From contig JAGHUM010000001.1 of the NCBI GenBank assembly GCA_018064855.1, forward strand, positions 58,521 to 122,520: DNA of 64,000 nt, in the 5' to 3' direction. The position numbers and the translations under genes were made by a program. The stretch is from Candidatus Physcocola equi. GTDB lineage: Bacteria > Bacteroidota > Bacteroidia > Bacteroidales > Paludibacteraceae. The first letter of the stretch is position 1. The number at the start of each line of letters is the position of its first letter. Shown here in pieces: positions 17,364-26,678 of the stretch. Below the pieces are notes generated by a model. That model was not told the DNA's origin. It did not search any database and worked only from the letters and a program-made list of their open reading frames with translations.

Positions 17364-18356
17364 ATGAGCTTTTTGACAAACAAAAAATTGGTTATCGTTG
17401 GTGCCGCTGGTGCTATCGGTTCTACAATGGCTCAATTAGCAGCTGTTAAGGGTTTATCTAACAACATCGCACTTTATGACCCATATTTGAAGGGGCTTGA
17501 AGGTGTTTATGAAGAACTTCGCCACTGTGGCTTTGAAGGTGTTAACTTCACTTTCACTGACAATGTGGAAGAAGCTTTGACAGGCGCAAGCTTCATCATT
17601 TCTTCAGGTGGCGCTCCTCGTAAGGAAGGCATGACTCGTGAAGACCTTTTGAAGGGTAACGCTCAGATCGCTGCTGATTTCGGTGACAACGTTAAGAAAT
17701 ACTGCCCTAAGTGCGAACACATCGTGGTTATTTTCAATCCAGCAGACGTAACTGGCTTGGTTGTTTTGGTTAAGTCTGGTTTGAAGCCTAATCAGGTAAC
17801 TACTTTGGCTGGTTTGGATTCAACTCGTCTTCAGAGCGAATTGGCTAAGTACTTCAACGTTCCTCAGTACGCAGTAAGCGGTTGCGCTACTCTCGGTGGC
17901 CACGGCGAAAAGATGGTTCCTGTTACTTCTGACGTTATGGTAATGGGTAAGCCACTTTCAAAATACAATATCCCAGCTGACAAGTTCGAAGAAATCAAGC
18001 AGAAGACTATCCAGGGAGGTTCAAACATCATCGCTCTTCGCGGCCGTTCATCTAACTTGAGCCCTGCTTATGTTGCAGTTGAAATGATCGAAGCTGCTAT
18101 GGGTGGTAAGAAGTTCACTTTGCCTGCTGGCTGTTTCGTAAAGGACGGCATGTATGGCTATAAGAACGTATGTATGGCTATGAAGTCTGTAATTGATGAA
18201 AATGGTGTTTCTTATGAAGAAGCAAACCTTTCAGCAGACGAAAAGAAGGCCCTTGACGCTTCTTACGAACATCTTTGCAAGATGCGTGATGAAGTTATTG
18301 GTATGGGTGTCCTTCCTGCAGTTGCAGACTGGAAGAAGTTCAATAGCAACCTCTAA
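17364..18356 (+). CDS. mdh: Malate dehydrogenase
   Basis: 330 residues. It interconverts malate and oxaloacetate with NAD(H), in Bacteroidales mainly in the reductive branch towards succinate and propionate. The NAD fold is VIVGAAGAIGSTMAQ. Substrate Arg residues sit in GGAPRKEGMTREDLLKGN, and the catalytic His in LGGHGEKMVPVTSD. Codon use appears biased towards a highly expressed set (many GCT, AAG, GGT), unlike the secreted genes around it. It stands alone between a promoter box and a perfect terminator. Confidence 0.93.
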   Translation: MSFLTNKKLVIVGAAGAIGSTMAQLAAVKGLSNNIALYDPYLKGLEGVYEELRHCGFEGVNFTFTDNVEEALTGASFIISSGGAPRKEGMTREDLLKGNAQIAADFGDNVKKYCPKCEHIVVIFNPADVTGLVVLVKSGLKPNQVTTLAGLDSTRLQSELAKYFNVPQYAVSGCATLGGHGEKMVPVTSDVMVMGKPLSKYNIPADKFEEIKQKTIQGGSNIIALRGRSSNLSPAYVAVEMIEAAMGGKKFTLPAGCFVKDGMYGYKNVCMAMKSVIDENGVSYEEANLSADEKKALDASYEHLCKMRDEVIGMGVLPAVADWKKFNSNL

Positions 18357-18399
18357 TTTCGTGTTGAAATAAATCGCAATTTTAGATCATTGCATATTT

Positions 18400-18433
18400 G
18401 AGGCAATTCCTAAATAGGAATTGCCTCTTTTTT
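18400..18433 (+). terminator. Intrinsic terminator after mdh
   Basis: GAGGCAATTCCTA pairs perfectly with TAGGAATTGCCTC around AA, followed by six T. Confidence 0.95.
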
Positions 18434-18550
18434 GTTGCTGTGTGTATATTCTTTCAAAAAAATACGTATAAATGTTATCTTTTGGTATAGATTTTGTAAT
18501 ATTATACCGTGAAAGCGCTTTAAATGGGTGTGCGATGCATAAATTTGCAT

Positions 18551-18584
18551 TTTGACGTATTCCCAAAAATTTTTATTAAATTTG
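18551..18584 (+). promoter_or_regulatory. Promoter TTTG-N22-TAAATTTG for panC-panD
   Basis: TTTG at 18551-18554 and TAAATTTG at 18577-18584, 49 bases before the panC ATG. The spacing is one or two bases longer than usual. Confidence 0.5.
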
Positions 18585-18632
18585 CAATGGATTTGTTCCC
18601 TATTGGGATAAACTTAATTTTCAATAAGCAAT

Positions 18633-19481
18633 ATGAAAGTTTTCGACAAAATTGCTGATGTGACAGCAGAATTGGACCGCTTGCGTGCGGAAGGTAAAAC
18701 CATCGGTTTTGTTCCAACAATGGGTGCTTTGCACGAAGGACACCTTTCATTGGTAAAGAAATGTGTGGCAGAGAACGATGTGTGTATTGTAGATGCATTT
18801 GTCAACCCTACCCAGTTCAACAATAAAGAAGACTACGAAAAGTATCCTCGTACCGTTGATGCTGATGCTAAATTGCTTGAAGGTGCTGGCGCAAATTTAG
18901 TCTGGTTCCCAACAGAGTCAGATATTTATCCAGAACCAGATACCCGTGTTTTTGAACTTGGCCCATTGGCCGAGGTGATGGAAGGCAAATATCGCCCAGG
19001 CCACTTTAATGGTGTTGCTCAGGTTTTGACTCGTTTGTTCTCTATAGTCAAGCCAGATCGTGCTTATTTCGGCGAAAAAGATTTCCAGCAGCTTGCTATT
19101 GTTCGCGAAATGGTAAAACACTACAATATCCCAGTTCAGATTGTAGGTTGCCCTATTGTTAGAGAAGCAGATGGATTGGCTCTCAGCAGCCGCAATATGC
19201 GTCTTAGCGCTGAACAGCGTCAGCATGCGCTTCGTATATCCAAAACATTATTTGCAAGTTTGGATAAGATGAAGGAAATGAGCGTTGAAGAAGTTAAGCA
19301 ATGGGTTATCAAAGAAGTGAACAGTGAGCCGGGTTTGGAAGTAGAGTATTTTGAAATTTCAGATTCACTCACTTTGCAACCTGTGGAAAACTGGAATAAT
19401 GAAAACATCGTAGGTTGTATAACCGTATATTGTGGTGAGGTTAGACTTATCGACAATATTCAGTATAAGAAAAATATTTAA
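18633..19481 (+). CDS. panC: Pantothenate synthetase
   Basis: 282 residues, the normal length. It condenses pantoate and beta-alanine with ATP in the coenzyme A pathway. [16 protein letters not shown] contains the HxGH nucleotidyl-transfer motif, [11 protein letters not shown] is the pantoate-binding segment, and DGLALSSRN is the KMSKS-like motif. It forms an operon with panD, 29 bases downstream, which supplies the beta-alanine. Confidence 0.95.
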   Translation: MKVFDKIADVTAELDRLRAEGKTIGFVPTMGALHEGHLSLVKKCVAENDVCIVDAFVNPTQFNNKEDYEKYPRTVDADAKLLEGAGANLVWFPTESDIYPEPDTRVFELGPLAEVMEGKYRPGHFNGVAQVLTRLFSIVKPDRAYFGEKDFQQLAIVREMVKHYNIPVQIVGCPIVREADGLALSSRNMRLSAEQRQHALRISKTLFASLDKMKEMSVEEVKQWVIKEVNSEPGLEVEYFEISDSLTLQPVENWNNENIVGCITVYCGEVRLIDNIQYKKNI

Positions 19482-19510
19482 TCATAATCAAGACAAGGGA
19501 ATAGATAGCA

Positions 19511-19861
19511 ATGCTTGTAGAACTCTTGAAATCGAAGATTCACCGTGTGACGGTGACGGAAGCTGACCTCAACTACATTGGCAGCATAACAATTGATGCT
19601 GACCTTATGGAGGCAGCTAACATCCTGCCAAATGAAAAAGTGCAGGTAGTGGATAATAATAATGGAGAACGTCTGGAAACTTATGCAATTAAAGGCGAAA
19701 GAGGGTCTGGCATTATCTGTTTGAATGGAGCTGCTGCACGTAAGGTTCAAAAGGGTGATGTGGTTATTATCATGTCGTTTGCAACAATGGATTATGAGGA
19801 AGCTAAGACCTTTAAGCCTACAGTTATCTTCCCTGATACTGAAACAAACAAGTTGGTTTGA
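19511..19861 (+). CDS. panD: Aspartate 1-decarboxylase (pyruvoyl enzyme)
   Basis: 116 residues, the normal length. It makes beta-alanine from aspartate for panC just upstream. The self-cleavage site Gly-Ser that yields the pyruvoyl cofactor is visible in [10 protein letters not shown]. The downstream INGAAAR-type motif is [14 protein letters not shown] terminator follows. Confidence 0.95.
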   Translation: MLVELLKSKIHRVTVTEADLNYIGSITIDADLMEAANILPNEKVQVVDNNNGERLETYAIKGERGSGIICLNGAAARKVQKGDVVIIMSFATMDYEEAKTFKPTVIFPDTETNKLV

Positions 19862-19882
19862 TAAATAGAAATCATGTGTAAG

Positions 19883-19913
19883 AAAGGATTCCGTATATGG
19901 AATCCTTTTTTTT
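19883..19913 (+). terminator. Intrinsic terminator after panD
   Basis: AAAGGATTCC and GGAATCCTTT pair perfectly around GTATAT, ending in a T run. Confidence 0.93.
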
Positions 19914-19950
19914 GTTGGATGCTTTCTTGATGATTATGCCATATATTTCA

Positions 19951-19988
19951 GAAAACAATAACGCCCAGTATTGATTTCATACCGGGCG
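19951..19988 (-). terminator. Likely terminator of the M23/LysM gene
   Basis: CGCCCAGTAT and ATACCGGGCG (one wobble pair) form a stem. On the minus strand it is followed by TTATTGTTTT, a weak T tract. It lies 58 bases beyond the stop codon. Confidence 0.6.
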
Positions 19989-20046
19989 CTTCATATTTAT
20001 TCAAACTTTGCTTTTCTATAACAATATTTGTTGATAATTGTGTTTC

Positions 20047-21255
20047 TTATTTGAAATCGCTCACTTTAACGTCAATCTTAATGGCTTGGCCTAGACTGAG
20101 GATGCCATCTTTGTTGATGTGGTTTTTGTCGCAGAGTGCTTTTACTGAAGTTTTGTAAGTACGTGCGATTTTGCTGAGGTTGTCACCGCTTTTTACAAAA
20201 TGGGTGATTGTGCGGATTTCATCACTTGTGCTTACTTCTGCCACATTTACCTGTGTAGTTTGTTTTTCGGCCTTAACAGTTTTTGCGTTTTTTGCAGCAA
20301 GTTGTGCCTCTTTCAATGCTTCTCTTGCTTCTTTTGCCTTGTCGGCTTCTGCTTTGCGAATAAGATCTTCTGCGATTTCGCTATTGATGATTGCTTTTGC
20401 AGAATCGATGCTCAAACCTGCTTCACGGAGAGCAACCATTTTCTTTTGGCGTTCAACAACCTTCAAATTTTCTTTTCTCATTTCTTCAGAATGGGCAAGA
20501 AGAGCGCGATAAGCTTTGCTTTTTCGGCTTCCTCTCCAATTCTTAATTGCGAGGTATGTGTTGATTTGTTCGAATGTTTCGTCTTTCTTGATAGTGTATG
20601 TATCGTTATGAAGCACGTTTTCTTCAAAGTTGATAATGTTTCTAGGGCTCATTGGAATACCCAAAAAACGAGTTTCAAAATGGAGGTGAGGGCCAGTTGA
20701 GCGTCCTGTTGAGCCTCCAAGGCCGATAACATCACCTGCTTTAACTGTCTGGTTGTCGTTAACCAACGATTTCTTCAAATGTCCGTAAAGAGTCTCAAGA
20801 CCATTTTCGTGACGAATTACAACATACCATCCATATCCGTTTTTGTTGAAACGCTTGCCAATTCTGATTTTACCGTCAAAAGCAGCACGGATAGAGTCGC
20901 CAGTATTGATTGCGATATCCACACCTGCATGGAATCTTTCCCAGCGCGGACCATATTCTGAGGAAATTCTTTTTTCAATAGGAGAAACAAAACCAGCCAA
21001 TGAAATGGAGAAGGAGTCTGGCATTTCTACATCGTAAGGATTGAGGTTGACGTTGTCCCAGTTGTATGAATAAAGGAATTCTGCTGGATTGATTTCTTCG
21101 CCTTCGCTGACCTGTTTGAATTCTTTAGTAGCATCATCAACTTTGACAGCCTTTGCAATTTTTTTGCCCGCTACTACTTTATTATTTTGAGCCTGAGCGC
21201 ATGTGCCAGATACTGCCAATGCGAACATCAAGTAAGCGATTTTTTTAAGCAACAT
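20047..21255 (-). CDS. Secreted M23 peptidase with C-terminal LysM domain
   Basis: 402 residues. The signal peptide MLLKKIAYLMFALAVSGTC ends AQAQ. The M23 metallo-endopeptidase domain (residues ~95-200) has zinc ligands in RFHAGVDIA and GPHLHFETRF. A long Ala/Lys/Glu-rich helical, probably coiled-coil, segment (~225-340) leads to a LysM module at the C-terminus (HFVKSGDNLSKIARTYKTS). I infer a periplasmic peptidoglycan endopeptidase, or an activator of amidases, in cell-wall remodelling. An unusually strong Shine-Dalgarno (AAGGAGG on this strand, 21261-21267) precedes the start. Confidence 0.92.
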   Translation of the reverse strand: MLLKKIAYLMFALAVSGTCAQAQNNKVVAGKKIAKAVKVDDATKEFKQVSEGEEINPAEFLYSYNWDNVNLNPYDVEMPDSFSISLAGFVSPIEKRISSEYGPRWERFHAGVDIAINTGDSIRAAFDGKIRIGKRFNKNGYGWYVVIRHENGLETLYGHLKKSLVNDNQTVKAGDVIGLGGSTGRSTGPHLHFETRFLGIPMSPRNIINFEENVLHNDTYTIKKDETFEQINTYLAIKNWRGSRKSKAYRALLAHSEEMRKENLKVVERQKKMVALREAGLSIDSAKAIINSEIAEDLIRKAEADKAKEAREALKEAQLAAKNAKTVKAEKQTTQVNVAEVSTSDEIRTITHFVKSGDNLSKIARTYKTSVKALCDKNHINKDGILSLGQAIKIDVKVSDFK

Positions 21256-21908
21256 ATTATCCTCCTTCTTAACTGTGCTTTTCTTAAAAAAGAAAAAAAT
21301 AGCTTCCGCCGAAGTTTCCCCCGGCTTTTGGGTTATTATTTAGTAAATTGTTTAACTTTGCTACAAGAATCAGACAGCCAACAAAACGATCGAAAATCGA
21401 TACGAATCGTAATGAAAAGTGATTCATTTCTTGCGACACACAAAATTAGAGTGAATACCTAAAAAATTCAAATATCTTTATATGTTGTGCAACATACAAT
21501 TGTTAAAAGTATTTAAAGCTTTTCTTTGATATATGCTGGTTTTGAATGTTTTAAATAATTTATATACAGTGTTTTGAGTGCTGTTGTGTTTTACAAGTAA
21601 TTGCGAATAAATGTAAAATATGTTTTACAACATGTTTTCTCTTTTTAGGTTTATTAACTAATTATTTTCATATCTTTTCTGAATATTATAGGTTTGGCAC
21701 GGAATGTGTATTATTGTTTTCTCGGTGTTGTGTGATGTTTACTTATCTTGCGCTGCAAAGTTTGATTGTCTTTTATCTGATTTTTTTTAAACTAAAGTTT
21801 AATAGGTATTTCTTAGTGTGTCTCGTGTTTTTTTCATCAAAAAAATTTGGTGAATACAATTCATATTTATTTACTTTGCGTTGAATAAATGCTAAGAACA
21901 CTTTTGAT
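21256..21908. other. 653-base A+T-rich intergenic region with divergent promoters
   Basis: On the minus side it holds the Shine-Dalgarno of the M23 gene and a possible -7 box. On the plus side there is a TAACTTTG box (21353-21360) with TTTG at 21327-21330, but only a 16-codon frame (21412-21462) follows. The stretch 21480-21900 is very A+T-rich with no gene or hairpin I can support. TTACTTTG near 21879-21886 may be a non-consensus topA promoter. Confidence 0.5.
21441..21448 (-). promoter_or_regulatory. Possible -7 box TAATTTTG for the M23/LysM gene
   Basis: On the minus strand this reads TAATTTTG, a TAnnTTTG match about 185 bases before the M23 ATG. It would imply a long leader; it rests on one element only. 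Confidence 0.35.
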
Positions 21909-24407
21909 ATGCAGAAGAAATTAGTAATAGTGGAATCTCCAGCGAAAGCCAAAACAATAGAACGCTTTCTGGGAAATGAGTATGTCGTAAAGTCGAGTAT
22001 GGGGCACATCCGTGACCTTAAGAAAAAAGGTATGGGTGTAGATATTGAAGGCGGTTTTGAGCCCGATTATGAAATATCTCCAGATAAGATAAAATTAGTT
22101 TCCGAACTGAAAAGTTTAGCGAAAGAGTCGAGTAGGGTGTTGATCGCTTCCGATGAAGACCGTGAGGGAGAGAGTATCGCATGGCATATCAAAGAGGTGC
22201 TTGGCTTGAAACCAAACACTTACGATAGAATTGTATTCCACGAAATTACTGAGACTGCAATCAAAAACGCGGTCGCAAATCCTCGCGACATTGATTATAA
22301 TATGGTGGATGCTCAGCAAGCTCGCCGAGTGCTGGACCGAATTGTTGGTTTTGAGATTTCTCCTGTTCTTTGGAAAAAGGTTAAACCGAGTTTGTCAGCG
22401 GGACGTGTGCAGAGCGTGACAGTGAGACTTCTTGTTGAACGTGAACGTGAAATCAACTCTTTTGTCTCGGAATCTTTCTATAAAGTTATGGCCGTATTCA
22501 ATGTCGTTGGTACAGACAATAAAAAGTATCAGCTCAAAACAGAACTGAACAGCCATATTCCAACGTTAAAAGAGGCTCAGGATTTCTTAGAAATATGTAA
22601 CACTGCCACATTTAAAGTGGAAGATGTTGCAACTCATCCTGTGGTCCGTAAACCTGCTCCTCCGTTCACCACCTCAACTTTGCAGCAGGATGCCGCAAGA
22701 AAATTGGGATTTTCAGTCTCGAAGACGATGCAGGTGGCGCAACGCTTGTATGAAGCCGGAAAGATAACGTATATGCGTACCGACTCTGTCAATCTTTCTG
22801 ATTTGGCATTGAGCACTTCGAAGAAAGCCATCTTAGCAATGGCGGGTGAAAAATACTATAAATTCCGTCAGTATCACACTAATTCAAAAGGCGCACAAGA
22901 AGCCCATGAAGCTATCCGCCCAACCTACATGGATAAGCAAGAGGTCGATGGCTCTGATGATGAACAAAAACTTTACAAACTCATCTGGAAACGCACAATC
23001 GCATGCCAGATGGCTGATGCTCAACTCGAAAGCACCACAGTCAACATATCGGTCAGTGGGGATGAACGCAAGTTTACTGCTCATGGCGAAGTGGTTGTAT
23101 TTGATGGGTTCTTGAAAGTCTATATGGAAAGTGTGGACGCTGAAAATGAAAAAGAGGAAACAATTCTTCCTCCTTTGAAGGCCGGGCAGAAATTGCAGTT
23201 ACCAAATGTAATTGATGCGCAGCAACGTTTTACTCACGCACCATATCGTTACAATGAAGCAAGTCTGGTGAAACAACTTGAAACTCTTGGCATCGGACGT
23301 CCTTCCACTTATGCTCCAACAATTTCGACCATTCAGACTCGTGAATATGTGGAGATAACAGATATTCCGGGTGAAGAAAAAAGAGTCGTTACCCTTTCTT
23401 TACAAGACGGGAAGGTGACTCGAACCGACAAGATGGAGGCTGTGGGAGGAGAAAAGAAAAAACTTCGTCCGACCGACCTTGGTGTTGTAGTCAACGATTT
23501 TTTGGTAGAGAATTTCACCTCAATCATGGACTACAACTTCACTGCAGAGGAAGAAAAGAATTTTGACGAGATCGCTGAAGGCAATCAGAAATGGCAGGAC
23601 ATGATGGAGCGCTTCTATTCTGGTTTCCATCCTCTGATTGAAGCTGTTGAACAAATGGAAGGCCGCCATGTGGGTGAGCGTGAGATAGGTACAGAACCAG
23701 AGTCTGGTAAACCGGTTTTTGTTAAAATTGGTCGCTTTGGACCGGTGGCGCAGATTGGAACTGCAGATGATGAGGAAAAGCCTCGTTTTGCATCATTGAA
23801 AAAGTCTATGCACCTTGATTCGGTAACTCTTGAAGAAGTGCTTGACCTTTTTCGTCTGCCTCGTGAGATTGGTGAGTTTGAGGGCGGAGTCCTGACTGTT
23901 GCGGAAGGTCGTTTTGGCCCTTATGTGAAACATGACGGCAAATTCTACTCGTTAAAGAAAGAAGATGATCCTTTGACAATAACAGCAGAACGTGCTGTGG
24001 AACTCATAACCGCAAAGCGAGATGAAGAGAAAAACCGTGTGATTGCCGTCTTTGGCGACATTCAGGTTCTCAATGGCCGTTATGGACCTTACATTGCTGC
24101 TAATGGTAAAAACTATAAGATTCCCAAAGGTACAGATGCAAAAACTCTCACAGAGGAAGATTGCAAAAAACTGATGGAGAGCCAGAATGACAACTCGAAA
24201 AACGTGATCAATGAATTTGAAGGCGGAATTCAAGTTCTCAATGGCCGTTATGGACCTTATATCACAGCAGATGGCAAAAACTATAAGATACCAAAAGACA
24301 GAGACGCAAGTTCTCTCACATTGGAAGATTGCAAGGCATTGATGGCTGAGCAAGCGGATAAACCCGCAAAAAAAACGTTCCGAAGAACTGCGTCTGCAAG
24401 AAAATAG
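21909..24407 (+). CDS. topA: DNA topoisomerase I
   Basis: 832 residues. Type IA topoisomerase that relaxes negative supercoils. The Toprim domain starts VIVESPAKAKTIERFL and has the acidic triad in SDEDREGES. The DNA-cleaving tyrosine is in KITYMRTDSVNLS. QARRVLDRIVGFEISP and LSAGRVQSVTVRL are further family motifs. No zinc-finger cysteines follow the core. Instead the C-terminus has four Topo_C-type repeats (G-R-F/Y-G-P-(Y/V)-x), the last two nearly identical, also at DNA level. This form is normal for Bacteroidota. Confidence 0.96.
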   Translation: MQKKLVIVESPAKAKTIERFLGNEYVVKSSMGHIRDLKKKGMGVDIEGGFEPDYEISPDKIKLVSELKSLAKESSRVLIASDEDREGESIAWHIKEVLGLKPNTYDRIVFHEITETAIKNAVANPRDIDYNMVDAQQARRVLDRIVGFEISPVLWKKVKPSLSAGRVQSVTVRLLVEREREINSFVSESFYKVMAVFNVVGTDNKKYQLKTELNSHIPTLKEAQDFLEICNTATFKVEDVATHPVVRKPAPPFTTSTLQQDAARKLGFSVSKTMQVAQRLYEAGKITYMRTDSVNLSDLALSTSKKAILAMAGEKYYKFRQYHTNSKGAQEAHEAIRPTYMDKQEVDGSDDEQKLYKLIWKRTIACQMADAQLESTTVNISVSGDERKFTAHGEVVVFDGFLKVYMESVDAENEKEETILPPLKAGQKLQLPNVIDAQQRFTHAPYRYNEASLVKQLETLGIGRPSTYAPTISTIQTREYVEITDIPGEEKRVVTLSLQDGKVTRTDKMEAVGGEKKKLRPTDLGVVVNDFLVENFTSIMDYNFTAEEEKNFDEIAEGNQKWQDMMERFYSGFHPLIEAVEQMEGRHVGEREIGTEPESGKPVFVKIGRFGPVAQIGTADDEEKPRFASLKKSMHLDSVTLEEVLDLFRLPREIGEFEGGVLTVAEGRFGPYVKHDGKFYSLKKEDDPLTITAERAVELITAKRDEEKNRVIAVFGDIQVLNGRYGPYIAANGKNYKIPKGTDAKTLTEEDCKKLMESQNDNSKNVINEFEGGIQVLNGRYGPYITADGKNYKIPKDRDASSLTLEDCKALMAEQADKPAKKTFRRTASARK

Positions 24408-24495
24408 TGGATAAAGGGACTGTTTGAAGATGCGTTTTTTATGATGGGATTTAATGTTTTTTTTAGATAATACTTGTGTTGAAACAATTTTGTTA

Positions 24496-24503
24496 TAACT
24501 TTG
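24496..24503 (+). promoter_or_regulatory. -7 box TAACTTTG upstream of the DUF47-PiT leader
   Basis: TAnnTTTG match with a TTG at 24474-24476, 19 bases upstream. Transcription from here would cross a 12-codon frame (24526-24564) and the terminator hairpin before reaching the DUF47 gene. Confidence 0.5.
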
Positions 24504-24570
24504 CAATTGAATAGTAACATATCGAATGAACACGGTTATACATAAACGCGTATATCAGTCATGATATAAA

Positions 24571-24627
24571 GGGTAAAAATCCTGGAAGTGGCGCTTTGGC
24601 GTTACGTTGGGATTTTTACCCTTTTTT
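24571..24627 (+). terminator. Strong hairpin terminator/attenuator between topA and the phosphate module
   Basis: GGGTAAAAATCC pairs perfectly with GGATTTTTACCC. A second inner stem (GTGGCGC with GCGTTAC, two wobbles) extends it, and six T follow. It is 164 bases after topA and 64 before the DUF47 gene. It may be the topA terminator or, given the promoter box at 24496, an attenuator in the phosphate-gene leader. Confidence 0.85.
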
Positions 24628-24690
24628 ATTATTAACTCGTGACACGTTGCTGGTGTTACAAATTTCAAAAGAAAATAAAACTGTAAATTT

Positions 24691-25344
24691 ATGAATATCA
24701 ATGCTATTCTTGCTTTCCTTAAGCCGAAGGAAAACAAATTTTTCCCAATGATCAAAGCCATTGGTGATAACTTGCTGGAAGGTGGTGTTACTTTCAAGAA
24801 ACTTGTTGATGCGAAAGATATTGAAGAAGCCCGTGCGATAAAGGCAAAGATGAAGGAGCTGGAAGTTAACGGTGACGCATTACTCAATAACGTACTTTTT
24901 GAGCTTAACAACACTTTCATTACACCATTCGACAGAGAAGATATTCATAATTTGTGTGAATCGCTTGACAATGTGCTCGATATCCTCAATTCTTTAGGGA
25001 AAAGAATTGTATTGTATCAGCCAAGAATACTTCAATCTCATTTGGAGAAGTCTTCTGACATTGTTTTGGAGTGTTGCAAGGCTTTACAAATCATCTGCTC
25101 AAATCTGCATGATTTGCAGAAACATCCTGATGTGTTACTTGAACAATGTAAGAAATTGCATTCCTTGGAACAAGAAGGCGATGACCTTTATGATGCAACT
25201 ATTGCAAAGGTGTTTGGGGATGAAAGCATTAGCGCTGTAGAGTTGATTAAAGACAAAGGTGTGCTCAGCTATGTGGAAAACACGATAGATGAGACTTACA
25301 CAGTGTCTAAGCAAATCAAGAACATGATTGTTAAATACGCTTAA
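24691..25344 (+). CDS. DUF47 / PhoU-like phosphate transport accessory protein
   Basis: 217 residues, all-helical. FFPMIKAIGDNLLEGGVTFKK at the start and the repeated E-x-x-x-D motifs (LEVNGDALL, LEQEGDDLYDAT) match the PF01865 (DUF47) family related to PhoU. It ends KQIKNMIVKYA, as in many Bacteroidales members. Genes of this family sit directly before PiT transporters, as here (24 bases), and are thought to gate or regulate them. Cytoplasmic. Confidence 0.9.
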   Translation: MNINAILAFLKPKENKFFPMIKAIGDNLLEGGVTFKKLVDAKDIEEARAIKAKMKELEVNGDALLNNVLFELNNTFITPFDREDIHNLCESLDNVLDILNSLGKRIVLYQPRILQSHLEKSSDIVLECCKALQIICSNLHDLQKHPDVLLEQCKKLHSLEQEGDDLYDATIAKVFGDESISAVELIKDKGVLSYVENTIDETYTVSKQIKNMIVKYA

Positions 25345-25368
25345 TCTAATTTTGTAAACTAAGCGCAA

Positions 25369-26424
25369 ATGGAATTTTATATTCTTATAGCTATTATCGT
25401 ATTGGCGGCGGCGTTCGATTTCATTAACGGATTCCACGACGCGGCCAACTCTATAGCAACAGTTGTCACAACTAGGGTGCTGACACCAACGCAAGCCGTG
25501 CTTTGGGCTGCGGGGTTTAATTTCGTTGCTTTCTTTATTGCCAAATTCATCATAGGGGAATTTGGTGTCGCTGATACTGTGGCAAAGATTGTTGTCCCTG
25601 GTGAGGGTATCAACATTCTAGTCATTATCCTGATAGGATTGTTGGCATCCATCATTTGGAATTTGATAACCTGGTGGTTTGGTATTCCTTCATCCTCGTC
25701 TCACACACTGATTGGCAGCTTGTCGGGAGCGGCTATTGCTGCGGCTGGATTGGATGCTGTTCATATTGACACTGTGTTGGTTATTGCAGCATTCATATTT
25801 GTGGCGCCTCTTATTGGCATGGTTGGAGGTTTCATCATTACTTTGATTACAATGTATGTGTCAAAATGGGTGAAAGTAAAGCCTCATCAGGCCGACAACT
25901 GGTTCAAATTGTTCCAGCTGGTTTCTTCGGCTTTCCTTAGCATCACACATGGACTAAATGACTCGCAGAAGGAGATTGGCGTGATTTCGTGTGCGTTGAT
26001 TGCTTATACTGTTGCCAATCCGGGAGATCTTCCTGAATGGATGGCAATGACAGAATTTACTACTGAGCAGGTTCATGATTGGATCCCAATTCTTTGTTTT
26101 ACAGCAATCGCAGTTGGCACCATGAGTGGAGGTTGGAAGATTATGAAGACCATGGGTAACAAAATTACCAAGATAGCTCCAATGGAAGGTTTTTGCGCTC
26201 AGGCTGCAGGCTCTATAACCCTTTTCATTACAGAAAGTTTACACATACCTGTATCAACAACCCATGTTATAAGTGGCAGTATAATGGGTGTGGGTGCAAC
26301 GAAAAGAACATCAGCAGTGCGTTGGGGGGTTACCATCGATTTGCTTACAGCTTGGTTGCTCACTATTCCTGTTAGTGCTACTTTGGCTGCATTGCTTTAT
26401 TTCTTATTGCATGGTTTGTTTTAA
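25369..26424 (+). CDS. pit: Inorganic phosphate transporter, PiT family
   Basis: 351 residues, about 10 membrane helices. The two PiT signature repeats are FDFINGFHDAANSIATVV near the N-terminus and SITHGLNDSQKEIGVI in the second half, each containing the G-x-N-D/H-D core. It is a low-affinity phosphate:cation symporter. It follows the DUF47 gene in an operon and is closed by a bidirectional hairpin. Confidence 0.94.
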   Translation: MEFYILIAIIVLAAAFDFINGFHDAANSIATVVTTRVLTPTQAVLWAAGFNFVAFFIAKFIIGEFGVADTVAKIVVPGEGINILVIILIGLLASIIWNLITWWFGIPSSSSHTLIGSLSGAAIAAAGLDAVHIDTVLVIAAFIFVAPLIGMVGGFIITLITMYVSKWVKVKPHQADNWFKLFQLVSSAFLSITHGLNDSQKEIGVISCALIAYTVANPGDLPEWMAMTEFTTEQVHDWIPILCFTAIAVGTMSGGWKIMKTMGNKITKIAPMEGFCAQAAGSITLFITESLHIPVSTTHVISGSIMGVGATKRTSAVRWGVTIDLLTAWLLTIPVSATLAALLYFLLHGLF

Positions 26425-26451
26425 ATAAGAGAAACTCATATTTGTTGTACG

Positions 26452-26497
26452 AAAAAAAACGATTCCTCAGCAATGTTGCCGAGGAATCGTTTTTTTG
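26452..26497 (+). terminator. Intrinsic terminator after the PiT gene
   Basis: ACGATTCCTC and GAGGAATCGT pair perfectly, with A run before and T run after, so it can work in both directions. Confidence 0.93.
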
Positions 26498-26594
26498 TGG
26501 ATAAACTTCTTTATTTTTAGAAAGTTGTGCTGACTTTTCTATATGTCAATGCAAAATATTGCTATATAGAAGAAAGCAACAAAGAATTTTTTGT

Positions 26595-26602
26595 TACTTT
26601 TG
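26595..26602 (+). promoter_or_regulatory. -7 box TACTTTTG upstream of the CotH-type protein gene
   Basis: TAnnTTTG match 77 bases before the chosen start at 26679. It lies after the in-frame ATG at 26559, which argues against that longer start. Confidence 0.5.
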
Positions 26603-26678
26603 TCATATATTTTGCTTAAACAAAGTTAATCAACCTTTTGGGTTAACAAAATGCTTTACACATAAACAATCAATTTGT

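Noticed and set aside
23700..24400. Mobile or tandem repeat at the 3' end of topA
   Set aside because: The near-identical blocks code for the normal Topo_C modules of the protein family, so this is internal protein repetition.
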